Assembly (NCBI RefSeq): GCF_012396615.1
Contig: NZ_JAAXPV010000011.1
Span: 1-64,000, forward strand
Direction of reading: 5' to 3'
From: Rothia terrae
Lineage (GTDB): Bacteria > Actinomycetota > Actinomycetes > Actinomycetales > Micrococcaceae
Length of the DNA: 64,000 nt
Part shown: in pieces, positions 8,528 through 20,478 of the stretch
Numbering within the stretch: position 1 is the first letter of the stretch
Layout of the letters: each line of letters starts with the position of its first letter
Position numbers and translations under genes: made by a program
Notes under the pieces: generated by a model
Seen by the model: the letters and a program-made list of their open reading frames with translations, nothing else
What the model was told of the DNA's origin: nothing
Database searches by the model: none

Positions 8528-10525
8528 TTACTGAGCCTCGGGATTAGAGTTTCGAGTCTGCTTTGGCTTTTCACCCTTGCCACGAGCATAGGGAACTTTC
8601 CGGCCTGAGAGCTGCGCCAGCAGATCTTCAGTAATGCGCTCTGCAGTAAGACCTACCTCTTCGAGGATTTCGTTGCGTGAGGCGTGCTTGATAAATTCTG
8701 CGGGCAAGCCAAGCTCGTTCAAGGCAGTGTCTACACCTGAGGCGCGCATTTCCTGGCGGATGCGAGAGCCCACGCCACCTGCACGTACGCCGTCTTCGAG
8801 GGACACCACGATGCGGTGCTGGGCTGCACTATCTACGATGCTGCTGGGTACCGGCATCACCCACCGGGGATCAACGACTGTGACGCTAACGTCTTCGCGT
8901 TCTAATCGAGCAGCTACGTCAAGTCCAAGCTGGGCAAAAGCACCGACAGTAACAATCAGCACATCGCGTTGACCTGACTCCGGATTGGGTTCCCCGGTCT
9001 GCGCGAGTACGTCCACGCCGTCGGCGTAGCGGGTCAGTGCAGGAATTTCCTCTCCTACGGAGCCTTTGGGGTAACGAACCACGGTGGGCGCGTCATTGAT
9101 AGCAACGGCTTCGCGAAGTTCCTCACGCAAAGTTTTAGCGTCGCGAGGGGCTGCCATATGCAAGCCGGGGATGAACTGCAAGAGCGCTAAATCCCACATA
9201 CCGTGGTGTGAAGCGCCATCGGGACCAGTCACGCCTGAGCGATCCAGCACAATGGTTACTCCCGCTTTGTGCAGAGCAACGTCCATCAGCAGCTGATCAA
9301 AGCCACGGTTCAAAAAGGTTGCATACAGCGCAACAACGGGATGCTGACCACCATAAGCTAGACCAGCGCTCATTGCGATGGCGTGCTGTTCTGCAATGCC
9401 CACGTCAATCACGCGTTCAGGGTGAGCCTCTGCCATGGGCTTAAGACCAACGGGGATCAGCATAGCTCCCGTGATACCCACGATGTCTTGGCGCTCATCA
9501 GAAATTTTCTTAATCTCATCGGCAAATACAGACGTCCACGACGTGGATGTAGACGTTGAAACGCCCTTACCGGTCTCGGGGTCAATCACGCCCACCGCGT
9601 GGAACATATCATCAGCATCGGCAACAGCCGGTGCGTATCCATGGCCCTTTTCAGTAATCGCATGGACGATCACAGGGCCAGCAAAATTCTTGGCGGCTGT
9701 CAGCGCAGACTCCACTGCCTCTTGATCGTGACCATCAATGGGGCCTACGTACTTCATACCTAAGTCTTCAAACAGGCCGTGCGGTACCATGACATCTTTG
9801 ATACCGACCTTCATGCCGTGCAAACCGCGATAGAACGCATTGCCAGCCTTGCCGCCGGACTGCAGGCGTCGACGAATCGCGTCTAATGCCTTGTCGTAGC
9901 GGCGATCAAGACGAACCTTATCCAGCTGGTTCTGCAAATCGACTTTGAGATCAGCGAGGTGGTTAGCGAAACCACCAATCGTCGGCGCGTAGGAACGACC
10001 ATTATCGTTGACGACAATCACCACGCGTCGGTTTTTATCAGCTGCAATATTGTTGAGCGCCTCCCAGGTCATGCCACCGGTCAAAGCGCCGTCGCCAATA
10101 ACAACAACGGTGTAGCGATCGCCTTCACCGTTGATTTGGTGAGCACGAGAAATACCGTCAGCCCATGACAGAGATGAGGACGCGTGCGACGACTCCACGA
10201 TATCGTGTTCAGATTCAGCGCGCTCCGGGTAGCCTGAGAGTCCACCGCGCTGGCGCAAAGAGTCAAAATTACGGCGCCCAGTGAGCAGCTTATGCACATA
10301 GGACTGATGCCCGGTGTCAAAAATAACGGAATCTCGCGGCGAATCAAACACCCGATGGATTCCCAGAGTCAGCTCGACAACACCAAGGTTAGGCCCAAGG
10401 TGACCACCGGTTTTAGCGACGTTACTGACGAGAAATTCACGAATTTCACGAGCCAGCTCTTCAAGCTGATTAGCAGTCAGATGGGCGAGATCGTTTGGTT
10501 GATTGATGCTTTCTAGAAGCCCCAC
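8528..10525 (-). CDS. dxs: 1-deoxy-D-xylulose-5-phosphate synthase
   Basis: The 665-residue thiamine-diphosphate enzyme condenses pyruvate and glyceraldehyde-3-phosphate, the first step of the MEP isoprenoid pathway. The thiamine-binding motif GDGALTGGMTWEALNN lies near residues 152-167. Conserved elements GHQSYVHKLLTGR near 72, the glutamate-containing VGIAEQHAIAM near 381, and DRSGVTGPDGASHHGMWDL near 436 are all present. Length is normal. The start is a GTG at 10523-10525 after AAGGGA. A lysine/asparagine-rich tail of about 20 residues extends beyond the usual end. The 232-bp gap upstream (10526-10757) holds its promoter and no other gene. Confidence 0.96.
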   Translation of the reverse strand: MGLLESINQPNDLAHLTANQLEELAREIREFLVSNVAKTGGHLGPNLGVVELTLGIHRVFDSPRDSVIFDTGHQSYVHKLLTGRRNFDSLRQRGGLSGYPERAESEHDIVESSHASSSLSWADGISRAHQINGEGDRYTVVVIGDGALTGGMTWEALNNIAADKNRRVVIVVNDNGRSYAPTIGGFANHLADLKVDLQNQLDKVRLDRRYDKALDAIRRRLQSGGKAGNAFYRGLHGMKVGIKDVMVPHGLFEDLGMKYVGPIDGHDQEAVESALTAAKNFAGPVIVHAITEKGHGYAPAVADADDMFHAVGVIDPETGKGVSTSTSTSWTSVFADEIKKISDERQDIVGITGAMLIPVGLKPMAEAHPERVIDVGIAEQHAIAMSAGLAYGGQHPVVALYATFLNRGFDQLLMDVALHKAGVTIVLDRSGVTGPDGASHHGMWDLALLQFIPGLHMAAPRDAKTLREELREAVAINDAPTVVRYPKGSVGEEIPALTRYADGVDVLAQTGEPNPESGQRDVLIVTVGAFAQLGLDVAARLEREDVSVTVVDPRWVMPVPSSIVDSAAQHRIVVSLEDGVRAGGVGSRIRQEMRASGVDTALNELGLPAEFIKHASRNEILEEVGLTAERITEDLLAQLSGRKVPYARGKGEKPKQTRNSNPEAQ

Positions 10526-10757
10526 TGTGCTTTTCCCTTCGATGATCTTGTCATTGCGATAAACCGGCGTTCGTTCTCAGAGTTGACGGTAAGACGACGC
10601 TGACTTAGACAACTATTGCAGTTAACTAACCTTACCGGTTTTGCGCTTGTTTTCACGTTTTAACGTTGTGATGATTCAACATCTTTTCTGACTTTTCAGA
10701 AGGTTCCATTTTTCTCTTCTTCACGATGCGCTCCAGTGAGATGGCTCTGCCCTCACG

Positions 10758-11920
10758 GTGAGGCAAATTAGTCGGGAAATATGCGCGGCGGTGGCAGCTA
10801 TACAGATATTTTTCTTGATCGAGTGGCCCCGCCTACTATTTCGAAAAGCGTACCGTCACACCAAGTATGCGGGTGCGTTCAAAATCTATGCATCGCTCTT
10901 TGCCTTCGCCACCGTAGCAGCCTGCGGTTTCTTCCTTCCAGGTGTACAGGCTAACGGTATTGCAAGCGGTCTGCGGGGCGCATGGCCAGCGGTCCACCCG
11001 TGGGCAGCCGCTACGGGCGTCACCATTTTGCTTGCTTTCATTGTGGTCGGTGGCGTCAAGCGCATCGCTAACTTTGCATCGGTAGTAGTTCCCGTGATGA
11101 CAATCGTTTATATTTTGGGCGCCATCGTTGTTGGCTTTGTCAATGCTGATCAGTTCTTCGATGTCCTTTCGCTGATTTTCTCCTCAGCCTTTGGTCTGAA
11201 CGCCACCTTTGGTGCCATCGTTGGAACAGCGGTGGAATGGGGTGTTAAGCGCGGTATCTATTCGACCGAAGCCGGTAGGGCACAGGCCCGCACGCAGCTA
11301 CAGCTGCCGAGGTCAAGCATCCTGCATCGCAGGGTTTTGTTCAGGCAATGGCGGTTTACATCGATACACTCTTTGTCTGCACTGCAACAGCATTTTTGAT
11401 TCTTTCAACCGGCATGTACCGCGTCTATCAGGACGGCAGTGAAAGCAGCCCTGTGCTTGCCGAAGGGCCGGGAGGCCTACCGGCTGACGCTACCGTAGGA
11501 CCTGTCTATACGCAGTCAGGATTCGATACTGTCTTCACCGGCTGAGGCACCGCCTTCATCGCAATTTCGCTGACTTTCTTCGCTTTTACCACCATCGTTG
11601 CCTACTACTACATGGCAGAAACCAATCTGCGTTATCTCACCCGCAATGTACGTAATCTCCTAGTAGTGAGCGGTTCATTGCGAGCTCTGCAGTTACTTAT
11701 TTTGATTGCGACCGTCATGGGTTGCGTTAGCTCGGCAGGTGCAGCATGGACACTCGGTGATATCGGTGTGGGACTCATGGCTTGGTTGAACATCGTAGGT
11801 ATTCTGGTCATCCAAAAACCTGCACTCAAAGCACTGAAAGACTACGAACGCCAGCAAAAGCAGGGTATTGACCCCACGTTCAATCCTCGCGAGCTAGGTA
11901 TTGAAAACGCGGATTACTGA
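10758..11920 (+). pseudogene. Decayed AGCS-family sodium:alanine/amino-acid symporter
   Basis: Pieces of an alanine or glycine:cation symporter can be followed over three frames. They cover GPAYYFEK (near 10832), YAGAFKIYASLFAFAT ... GVQANGIASGL, FASVVVPVMTIVYILGA, then IDTLFVCTATAFLILSTG, and finally FFAFTTIVAYYYMAETN and a C-terminal membrane segment. The first third of the normal protein (about 480-500 residues) is missing. One frameshift lies near 10852. A one-base deletion lies at about 11276, where GQGTGPHAAAA-like sequence is expected. An in-frame TGA occurs at 11543-11545. The gene cannot make a transporter. Confidence 0.85.
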
Positions 11921-11997
11921 CAGGTGCGTCATGATACTGGCGTCATGAGCCGGGTACCGCCTGCTCAACGCCACGAATAATTACGCGTAGCTGAAAT

Positions 11998-12039
11998 AAG
12001 GACGCTGTTACTTCAGGTAGAGGTGACAGCGTCCTTTTT
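11998..12039 (+). terminator. Intrinsic terminator after the symporter pseudogene
   Basis: Left arm aaggacgctgttac (11998-12011) pairs with gtgacagcgtcctt (12023-12036) with a single mismatch and is followed by ttttg. It is the likely former terminator of the symporter gene. Confidence 0.75.
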
Positions 12040-12081
12040 GTTCCACATTCACATTGTGGTGACGGTGTTAGTGTTAAGAAC

Positions 12082-12711
12082 ATGAGCACTAAGCATCCTT
12101 CCCCTTTTGGAGATTCCCGCCCCACCCGTGAAGATCTCAGCGACTTTATCAACGGGACTATTGATGACCGGCTACCAAGCCCCGGCACTCCCCTACGAAT
12201 GCTGATCGTCGGCATCAACCCGGGACTTTGGACCGCAGCGGTCAATGCACCGTTTGCCTTTCCCGGCAACCGTTTTTGGCCCTCACTTGACCGAGCCGGC
12301 ATTGTCTCGCCCAAGGTGGATGCTTCGCGCGGGCTAAGCGATGAGGTCGAAGAACAGTTGGAGAACCTGGGCATTGGCATCACTAATCTAGTGGACCGCG
12401 CCACCGCCCGTGCTGACGAGCTCAGCGCCGAAGAGCTCAAGAACAGCGTCCCGAGAATTATTGAGCTAACCCATATTTACCAGCCACAGGCAGTGGCTAT
12501 CGCCGGAATTACGGCCTACCGCACAGCGTTTGGCGATAAAAAAGCTAAGCTTGGCCAACAAGACACCTCAGACATTGAAGACTGGAACCCAGCAACATCG
12601 CTCTGGGTTGTCCCGCAGCCCAGCGGGCTCAATGCACACGAAAACATAGATACGTTGGCAGATAAGTGGTTGGCTGTATGGAATACAACAAGCCCAGTGC
12701 ATCAGCAATAA
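12082..12711 (+). CDS. mug: G:T/U mismatch-specific uracil/thymine DNA glycosylase (Mug/TDG family)
   Basis: The 209-residue protein has the Mug catalytic motif GINPG (in IVGINPGLWT, near residues 47-56). The substrate-pocket segment APFAFPGNRFW follows near 62, and the family's C-terminal PQPSGLNAH motif lies near 180. The asparagine of GINPG activates water to release uracil, ethenocytosine or thymine from mispairs, starting base excision repair. An N-terminal extension of about 35 residues precedes the core. No strong ribosome binding site is seen before the ATG at 12082, so it may be a leaderless or weakly translated message. Confidence 0.9.
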   Translation: MSTKHPSPFGDSRPTREDLSDFINGTIDDRLPSPGTPLRMLIVGINPGLWTAAVNAPFAFPGNRFWPSLDRAGIVSPKVDASRGLSDEVEEQLENLGIGITNLVDRATARADELSAEELKNSVPRIIELTHIYQPQAVAIAGITAYRTAFGDKKAKLGQQDTSDIEDWNPATSLWVVPQPSGLNAHENIDTLADKWLAVWNTTSPVHQQ

Positions 12712-12720
12712 CAAACATAA

Positions 12721-12763
12721 AAAAGCCGTGGCGTCCAACATTTCGTTGAATGCCACGGCTTTT
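12721..12763. terminator. Bidirectional terminator between mug and acnA
   Basis: Arms aaaagccgtggc (12721-12732) and gccacggctttt (12752-12763) pair perfectly, with extra pairing inside the loop (caac/gttg). A and T runs flank the stem, so it can end both convergent genes. Confidence 0.85.
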
Positions 12764-12791
12764 CGCTAACTAGCTAGCTCATATATCGCAA

Positions 12792-15476
12792 TTATGAACC
12801 GCGAACCAGGTTTCGCAGAACGTACTGCAGAATACCACCGTTACGGTAGTAGTCAGCTTCACCAGGTGTATCGATGCGCAGAACCGCGTCGAACTCGGTA
12901 ACCTTGCCATCCTCTGAGGTTGCAGTAACCTTCAGAGTCTTGGGGGTAGTACCGTTATTCAGCTCGGTCACGCCCTTGATGTCAAAGGTTTCGGTGCCGG
13001 TCAGCTTCAACGAATCACGTGATTCGCCTGCGGGGAACTGCAAGGGCAGAACACCCATACCGATCAGGTTTGAACGGTGAATACGCTCGAATGACTCAGC
13101 GATAACTGCCTTAACACCCAGCAAAGTGGTGCCCTTAGCCGCCCAGTCACGTGATGAACCTGAACCATATTCCTTACCGCCCAGCACAACCAGCGGAACG
13201 CCAGCTGCCTTGTAGTTCTGAGCCGCATCGTATACGGTTGCCTGCTCGCCACCGTTGGTGAAGTCACGAGTAAAGCCACCCTCAACACCGTCAAGAAGCT
13301 CGTTCTTGATGCGGATGTTAGCGAAGGTACCGCGGATCATAACCTCGTGGTTACCACGACGTGAGCCGTAGGAGTTGAAGTCCTTGCGCTCTACACCGTT
13401 AGCAATCAGGTACTTACCGGCAGGGGTATCTGACTTGAATGAACCAGCGGGTGAAATGTGGTCGGTGGTGATTGAATCGCCCAGCTTGAGCAGTACGCGT
13501 GCGCCCTGGATATCCTCAACAGGAGTAATATCCATGGTCATGCCCTCGAAGTACGGGGGCTTGCGTACGTAGGTTGATTCTGAATCCCACTCGAAGGTTT
13601 CACCGGTGGGGGTATCAAGTGAACGCCAGCGCTCGTCACCATCGAAGATGGAGCCGTATTCCTTGTCGTACATTGCGGTATCGACAGCGGTATCGATGAT
13701 GTTCTGAACTTCAGCGGGATCAGGCCAGATGTCCTTCAGGTAGACGTCGTTGCCGTCTGCATCCTGACCCAGCGCGTCCTTCTCGAAGTCGAAGTCCATG
13801 GTGCCCGCCAGTGAGTAGGCAATAACCAAGGGCGGTGAAGCCAAGTAGTTCATCTTGACGTCGGGTGAAATACGACCCTCGAAGTTACGGTTACCTGAGA
13901 GAACAGCGGTAACAGACAAATCGTTGTCCTGAATTGCCTCTGAAATCTCTTCTTCAAGCGGACCTGAGTTACCGATGCAGGTTGCGCAACCGTAACCCAC
14001 CACGTAGAAACCGAGCTTCTCGAGATCGGGCAGCAGTCCTGCCTTCTCGTAGTAGTCAGTAACTACCTTTGAACCCGGCGCGATTGAGGTCTTAACCCAA
14101 GGCTTAGCGGTGAGACCCTTAGCCGCTGCGTTACGTGCGAGGACGCCAGCTGCGAGCATTACTGAGGGGTTTGAGGTATTGGTGCATGAGGTGATTGATG
14201 CGATTGAAACCGCACCGTTCTTGAGTTCAAACTCGCGTCCATCAGCCATTGAAACGTGTGCTGACTTGTCGTCTTCACCCTTAGCTGCGTAGTTCTTGAT
14301 GTCCGAGCTGAACTGCTTCTTTGCATCGGTAAGCTCAATGCGGTCCTGAGGACGCTTGGGGCCAGCGATTGAAGGCACAACGGTTGAGAGATCGAGTTCG
14401 AGGTACTCTGAGTACTTAACTTCCTTCGAAGGATCGTGCCACAGGCCCTGTTCCTTGGTGTAAGCCTCAACCAGTGCAACCTGCTCTTCTGAACGACCGG
14501 TCAGGCGCAGGTATTCAAGGGTCTTCTCGTCAATCGGGAAGATTGCGGCGGTGGAACCGAACTCGGGGCTCATGTTACCAATGGTTGCACGGTTAGCCAG
14601 GGGAACCTCACCAACACCTTCGCCGTAGAACTCAACGAACTTGCCAACCACGCCCTGCTTACGCAGCATCTCGGTGATGGTCAGAACAACGTCGGTTGCG
14701 GTAGCGCCTGCGGGAATTGAGCCGGTGAGCTTGAAGCCGACAACCTTAGGAATCAGCATTGAGACGGGCTGGCCGAGCATTGCTGCCTCTGCCTCAATAC
14801 CGCCGACGCCCCAGCCGAGAACGCCAAGACCGTTCACCATGGTGGTGTGTGAGTCAGTACCAACAACGGTATCGGGGTAAGCACGCAGTACGCCGTCTAC
14901 CTCACGCGCCATAATGGTACGTGCCAAGTACTCAATGTTGACCTGGTGCACGATACCCATGCCCGGGGGGACAACCTTGAAGTCGTTGAATGCGGTCTGA
15001 CCCCAACGCAGGAACTTGTAGCGTTCACCGTTGCGCTGGTATTCGATATCCATATTGCGAGCAATCGCATCTGAAGTACCGAAAGCATCAATCTGAACAG
15101 AGTGGTCAATAACCAGCTCAGCCGGTGCCAAGGGGTTAATCTTTGAAGGATCGCCACCGAGTTCCTTCACAGCCTCACGCATGGTTGCCAAGTCAACAAC
15201 ACAGGGAACGCCGGTGAAGTCCTGCATGATAACGCGTGCAGGGGTGAACTGAATTTCAGTGCTGGGTTCAGCTTTGGGATCCCAGCTTGCAAGAGCATTA
15301 ATGTGCTCTTCGGTAATGTTCGCGCCATCTTCGGTGCGAAGCAGGTTCTCCAGAAGAACCTTCAGTGAGTAAGGAAGCTTGTCGTAGCCCTTAACTGACT
15401 TAAGTCGGTAAATTTCATATTCGGTACCGTTGACGTCCAAGACGCCCTTTGAACCGAAGCTGTCCACAGTGCTCAT
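12792..15476 (-). CDS. acnA: Aconitate hydratase
   Basis: This 894-residue TCA-cycle enzyme interconverts citrate and isocitrate through a [4Fe-4S] cluster. The three cluster cysteines are visible in [12 protein letters not shown] near residue 430 and in [12 protein letters not shown] near 497-506. Other family blocks are present: [19 protein letters not shown] near 207, [10 protein letters not shown], and the swivel-domain motif [15 protein letters not shown] near 768. A longer frame starts with TTG at 15512, but the ATG at 15474-15476 (MSTVDSFG) has AGGAG ten bases upstream and fits the family. The gene is monocistronic, and no AcnR-type regulator is adjacent in the window. Confidence 0.96.
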   Translation of the reverse strand: MSTVDSFGSKGVLDVNGTEYEIYRLKSVKGYDKLPYSLKVLLENLLRTEDGANITEEHINALASWDPKAEPSTEIQFTPARVIMQDFTGVPCVVDLATMREAVKELGGDPSKINPLAPAELVIDHSVQIDAFGTSDAIARNMDIEYQRNGERYKFLRWGQTAFNDFKVVPPGMGIVHQVNIEYLARTIMAREVDGVLRAYPDTVVGTDSHTTMVNGLGVLGWGVGGIEAEAAMLGQPVSMLIPKVVGFKLTGSIPAGATATDVVLTITEMLRKQGVVGKFVEFYGEGVGEVPLANRATIGNMSPEFGSTAAIFPIDEKTLEYLRLTGRSEEQVALVEAYTKEQGLWHDPSKEVKYSEYLELDLSTVVPSIAGPKRPQDRIELTDAKKQFSSDIKNYAAKGEDDKSAHVSMADGREFELKNGAVSIASITSCTNTSNPSVMLAAGVLARNAAAKGLTAKPWVKTSIAPGSKVVTDYYEKAGLLPDLEKLGFYVVGYGCATCIGNSGPLEEEISEAIQDNDLSVTAVLSGNRNFEGRISPDVKMNYLASPPLVIAYSLAGTMDFDFEKDALGQDADGNDVYLKDIWPDPAEVQNIIDTAVDTAMYDKEYGSIFDGDERWRSLDTPTGETFEWDSESTYVRKPPYFEGMTMDITPVEDIQGARVLLKLGDSITTDHISPAGSFKSDTPAGKYLIANGVERKDFNSYGSRRGNHEVMIRGTFANIRIKNELLDGVEGGFTRDFTNGGEQATVYDAAQNYKAAGVPLVVLGGKEYGSGSSRDWAAKGTTLLGVKAVIAESFERIHRSNLIGMGVLPLQFPAGESRDSLKLTGTETFDIKGVTELNNGTTPKTLKVTATSEDGKVTEFDAVLRIDTPGEADYYRNGGILQYVLRNLVRGS

Positions 15477-15709
15477 TTGCGTGGGACTCCTCTCGACACT
15501 GTTATTTGCCAAGCAGTGCCCGGTGTTCTCATGGGGACGCCGTGCGTTTTATACGGACACAGCGGTGTGATGCTAAATCCTACTTAGAGACACCCTGACA
15601 CTAAGCTTTCCTATCCAGTGTACTCTGAGTCACCACAAGAAAGCATTCTTGAATGTTTGATGCGTGAAACAAAGCGTCTTAATTGACGCGTCTCTTCCTC
15701 ATATCAAAC

Positions 15710-15749
15710 AACCCGATGCTGCACCTGATAGTCGATACGGCATCGGGTT
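15710..15749 (-). terminator. Terminator hairpin after the aldo/keto reductase pseudogene
   Basis: Perfect 10-bp arms (aacccgatgc at 15710-15719 and gcatcgggtt at 15740-15749) lie just downstream of the minus-strand pseudogene and are followed on that strand by gtttgata. Between here and acnA (15477-15709) no gene is seen. Confidence 0.65.
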
Positions 15750-15763
15750 ATTCGTAACATTCT

Positions 15764-16797
<1,034 letters not shown>

Positions 16798-16802
16798 CTA
16801 AG

Positions 16803-18245
16803 TTACTCCGGGTGAGCGAAGAGTGCCACCGTTTCAACATGGTGGGTGTTGGGGTACATGTCGAAGGCTTGGACATCTTTGAGCTCCCAGCCGTGTTCGC
16901 GCAAATAACCGGTATCGCGTCCCAAAGCTGCGGGGTCACACGCAACGTACACTATGCGCTTCGGTGCTAACGCGGTAAGACTTTCGATAACTTTCTTACC
17001 TACACCCTCGCGGGAAGGATCCATAATGACGGCATCCGGGGCAGGGGACTTTCCCGCTTGCACCTGAGATACTAGCTTGTGAAGATGCGCGCCAACATCA
17101 GATTTCACAACATCGATAACCGTATCTTTGCTATCAGCTAGGCGGGCGCGTCCGGACACAAAATTATCGCGAGCATTCGCACTGGTCAAAGGTGAGCCTT
17201 CTACCGATAGTACGCGTCCTTTACCGCCAACCTCAGCAGCCGCAACAGCCGTGAACAATCCAGTACCAGCGTAGAGATCGTACACGGTCTCCCCCGCGTT
17301 GAGATCAGCCATCTCAGCGACAGCTGCTGTCAGCGCTTCCGGTGCTGAACGGTGGATCTGCCAAAAACCGCCGGCAGAAACGTTCCATTCCAGACTCTCA
17401 TCGCCCACAGAAAGTTCTTCGGTGAGTTCGGTAAACCCAGCACCGCGAACCGCAGATTCAGGGCGTTCTCCACGACGGCGCCCGCCCTTACGTTCGGCAG
17501 CAAAAACCAGCGAAATATTCTGCTTTTTCAGGTTGCCCCACAACTGTTCGCATTGCTTTTCAACATCATCAGCAACCTGACGCGGTGTAGCAGGTGCAAC
17601 AACAGCAAAGCTCACCAGCACCTGCCCGGTAGACGATACCGCCACATCTACACGCTTGATGTTTTCAAGGTTGAGACGGTGAAGCTGCAAGCTATTAATG
17701 CGGGAATCAGCAAGAGGAAAATCCTGAACCTGTACGCGCTCCGACGAAGAATGACGGAACATACTAATTTTTCCATCGGCAACATTGAAGTAAACCCGAG
17801 TACGCCAGCCAAGATCCGAAGGCTCTAGCGCTTCAACGCGAAGCAACTTGAGCAAAGCTGAGTTTTCAGAGACTTTACCCAAGCGAACCAGCTGTTCCCG
17901 GATAACCTGTGCTTTAAGCTCCCGCTGATACTGAGGGGTGAGGTGGCCAAATTCCATACCGCCCACCGGATTTTCGTGCAGACCAGCATCCGCTAACGGC
18001 CACGGATGCTCTCGACGGTGTTCACTCGGGGTTTTTACCCCGATAGCATCTGCAAAAAAGAAACGTTTCTTAGGTCCGGTACCGGTGATTTTAGCTAAAA
18101 CAGTCTCACCAATTGCCGTATGACGGACAAAAAATACTCGCCCACCGGCTCGAGCCACAAACGATCCACCGTGCGCGACCGCATCCGGTGTTAGCTCGAG
18201 GGTATCGCCCACCTCAAACTCGGTTACTTCGTGAGTTTCAGTCAT
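16803..18245 (-). CDS. TrmA/RlmD-family RNA (uracil-5-)-methyltransferase with TRAM domain
   Basis: The 480-residue protein begins with a TRAM RNA-binding domain (EVGDTLELTPDAVAHGGSFV, about residues 8-65). It ends in a SAM-dependent methyltransferase domain with YDLYAGTGLFT near 316, MDPSREG near 412 and the nucleophilic cysteine in YVACDPAALGRD near 437. It should methylate C5 of a uridine in rRNA or tRNA. The N-terminal [4Fe-4S] cysteines of enterobacterial RlmD are not evident. The stop-to-start gap to the upstream permease gene is only 11 bp, so the two form an operon. The same pair is conserved in other actinobacteria. Confidence 0.9.
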   Translation of the reverse strand: MTETHEVTEFEVGDTLELTPDAVAHGGSFVARAGGRVFFVRHTAIGETVLAKITGTGPKKRFFFADAIGVKTPSEHRREHPWPLADAGLHENPVGGMEFGHLTPQYQRELKAQVIREQLVRLGKVSENSALLKLLRVEALEPSDLGWRTRVYFNVADGKISMFRHSSSERVQVQDFPLADSRINSLQLHRLNLENIKRVDVAVSSTGQVLVSFAVVAPATPRQVADDVEKQCEQLWGNLKKQNISLVFAAERKGGRRRGERPESAVRGAGFTELTEELSVGDESLEWNVSAGGFWQIHRSAPEALTAAVAEMADLNAGETVYDLYAGTGLFTAVAAAEVGGKGRVLSVEGSPLTSANARDNFVSGRARLADSKDTVIDVVKSDVGAHLHKLVSQVQAGKSPAPDAVIMDPSREGVGKKVIESLTALAPKRIVYVACDPAALGRDTGYLREHGWELKDVQAFDMYPNTHHVETVALFAHPE

Positions 18246-18256
18246 TTCAACAATCC

Positions 18257-20269
18257 TTAGTGTTCAGCGGTGTACGTAGAAGTTTCAACGTGTGCCTCAA
18301 CGGTGTGCTGACCCGGCGCACTGGTTCCTTCAAGTTGCCAGGGAACCGAGGCAATGACGATACCCTGTTCATAGCGGAGCTTGGCTTTCAGTCGATGCAC
18401 AATACGACGGTGCAACAGTCTCTCCCACCAGTGCGGTACAACATACTCGGGCAGGTAAACCACGATTACATCGCGTGGAGTTTCTTCCCGTCGACGCTGA
18501 ACATACTCGATAAACGGTTGAACAGCATCGCGAAATGGAGCATCCAGCACTACAAGCGGTACCGGAATCTCCAATGAACGCCACTGCTTCTGAGCTTCTT
18601 TAGCGCGCTTGGGATCCTGGTTAATGAGCACAGCTTCAATGGTCGAAGGACGCGTGGCTCGCGCATACGAAATAGCGCGCATCAGCGGCTTTCGAACGCG
18701 CGGCACGTAAACCACCGCGTGGACGCGAGAGGGCAAAGCACGTTGCTGTGCAAGCTCCGGCGCGTTGGCAGAAAGCTCAAGTTCCCGGTTGATGTCGTTG
18801 TAATGTTTACGCACTGCAAGCATTCCCTTCGAAAGCACCGCAATCACAATGAGTGTAATCCACGCACCGTGCGTGAGCTTGGTCAGTAGAACCACCCAAA
18901 ACACGATGAACGTTGCAACAAAGCCCACTAAAGTGATGGCGAGTTGCCTAATGAGCGGGCGTCGTTTGTAGCGGTCGACGGTGAATTTAAAATCTCGCCA
19001 ACGATACTTGATAATCGCTGCCTGTGTGAGCGTCATCGAGAGAAACACACCCACAATGTACAGCTGAATCAGCGTGTTCAGGTCTGCACCTAAAAGCGCC
19101 ACCAACACCATCGAGCTGACACCGAGTATCAGGACGCTGTTGGCATGAAGGTGCGGTGATGTTTTAGTACGCAGGTGAACCGGCAGGTATCCTTTTTCGG
19201 CAATAGCGTTGGTGAGCTGTGGAAAGCCTGTAAAAGCGGTGATGATAGCAACCAAAAGCATAGCTACGGTGACAGCCACTAAAATCACCGGCATGACTGC
19301 TGAGGCGTAAACAGCCTCAGCCATCTGAATAAGAACAGGTACCTGGTAGAGACCGTCGCCCACGCTCATACCGTGAATTCTCAATTGAGAGGTATCGAGT
19401 ACCGCCACCGCACCTGTAGCACGCACCATATACAGCACGCCGATGAGGAGTAACGCTGAGATACCGCCCATCATCATCATGGTGGCAGCAGCATTAGAAG
19501 CTTTAGGTTTTTTGAAAAAACGAACAGAATTACTCACGGTACTCACACCGGTCAGCGCTACTGCACCCGAGGAAAAAGTACGCATCATCAGAACAAACAG
19601 CGCAATACCATTCATCGCTGAACTAACGCCATCAGCCGGCACGACCTCCCACGAGCTAGTCGCCGCTTTTTCAAGTGTTCCGTTCAAATCCTGAAAATAT
19701 CCGTACACCAGCGTGATGCTGATGATCAGCAAAAACGCATAGAGCGGCACAAAAGCAATGCGCCCTAAAAACCGTAAGCCGCGCAAACACAGAAGCATCA
19801 TGACAGCAATCATTGCGATGGTCAGCGCACGCTCATGCCCGCGTAAATCGGGCACCACCGAGAGCACATAGCCCGATGCCGCCGATGCTGATACCGCCAC
19901 GGTGAGCATAAAATCGACCATCAACGACGCGCCAGTTGCAACACCGGCAACTTTCCCCAATCGCTGCTGCACCAGCTCATAGTCACCGCCGGTAGCAATG
20001 GTTTTCAGGTTGTAACGGTAGGTTCCAACAACAATCAGAAGCACCAACGCGATAGCGAACCCCACCCACGGAGATGTCACCAGCGATGCACTGCCCGCAA
20101 CAGCAAGCGTCATCACAATTTCATCGGGGGCATAAGATACCGATGAAACCCCGTCAGACCCGAAGAGCGGCAGGGCACGACGTTTGGGTAGCGCAACGGA
20201 AGCCACCTGACGATTGTCTACAGGGGTGCCCAGAAAAACCCGTCTTAAACGCTCTTGAACTCGTGCCAC
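18257..20269 (-). CDS. APC-superfamily permease, KimA-like (probable potassium or amino-acid transporter)
   Basis: The 670-residue protein has about 12 membrane segments and the opening LPLFGSDGVSSVSYAPDEI near 32. TGGDYELVQQRLG near 93 and FMLTVAVSASAASGY near 119 resemble the KimA (YdaO) group of high-affinity potassium importers. After about residue 500 a soluble C-terminal domain (VHAVVYVPRVRKPLMRAI ...) looks like the cytosolic USP-like domain of that group. In actinobacterial annotations it is often only called an amino-acid permease. It is divergent from ceoB/ceoC, two potassium-channel regulatory proteins, which supports a link to potassium. This is inference from context; the substrate is not proven. 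Confidence 0.8.
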   Translation of the reverse strand: MARVQERLRRVFLGTPVDNRQVASVALPKRRALPLFGSDGVSSVSYAPDEIVMTLAVAGSASLVTSPWVGFAIALVLLIVVGTYRYNLKTIATGGDYELVQQRLGKVAGVATGASLMVDFMLTVAVSASAASGYVLSVVPDLRGHERALTIAMIAVMMLLCLRGLRFLGRIAFVPLYAFLLIISITLVYGYFQDLNGTLEKAATSSWEVVPADGVSSAMNGIALFVLMMRTFSSGAVALTGVSTVSNSVRFFKKPKASNAAATMMMMGGISALLLIGVLYMVRATGAVAVLDTSQLRIHGMSVGDGLYQVPVLIQMAEAVYASAVMPVILVAVTVAMLLVAIITAFTGFPQLTNAIAEKGYLPVHLRTKTSPHLHANSVLILGVSSMVLVALLGADLNTLIQLYIVGVFLSMTLTQAAIIKYRWRDFKFTVDRYKRRPLIRQLAITLVGFVATFIVFWVVLLTKLTHGAWITLIVIAVLSKGMLAVRKHYNDINRELELSANAPELAQQRALPSRVHAVVYVPRVRKPLMRAISYARATRPSTIEAVLINQDPKRAKEAQKQWRSLEIPVPLVVLDAPFRDAVQPFIEYVQRRREETPRDVIVVYLPEYVVPHWWERLLHRRIVHRLKAKLRYEQGIVIASVPWQLEGTSAPGQHTVEAHVETSTYTAEH

Positions 20270-20478
20270 AGATACAAAGGTAGCCGGTTTTCAGAAAGTT
20301 GGCTAAGACCACGCCGACTCAATGCTCAGCGGTGATGAAACTAGCACGCTCAGGAACACGCATCGCCTTCCACCGGGTAGCAATCGCCTCAGATATACCA
20401 GCACGGTCTCAAGGACGGCGTTAAGGTAAGTACACTAGGTACTGCACAGAACATTTTCGTTTGCAAGGGGATACCGTT

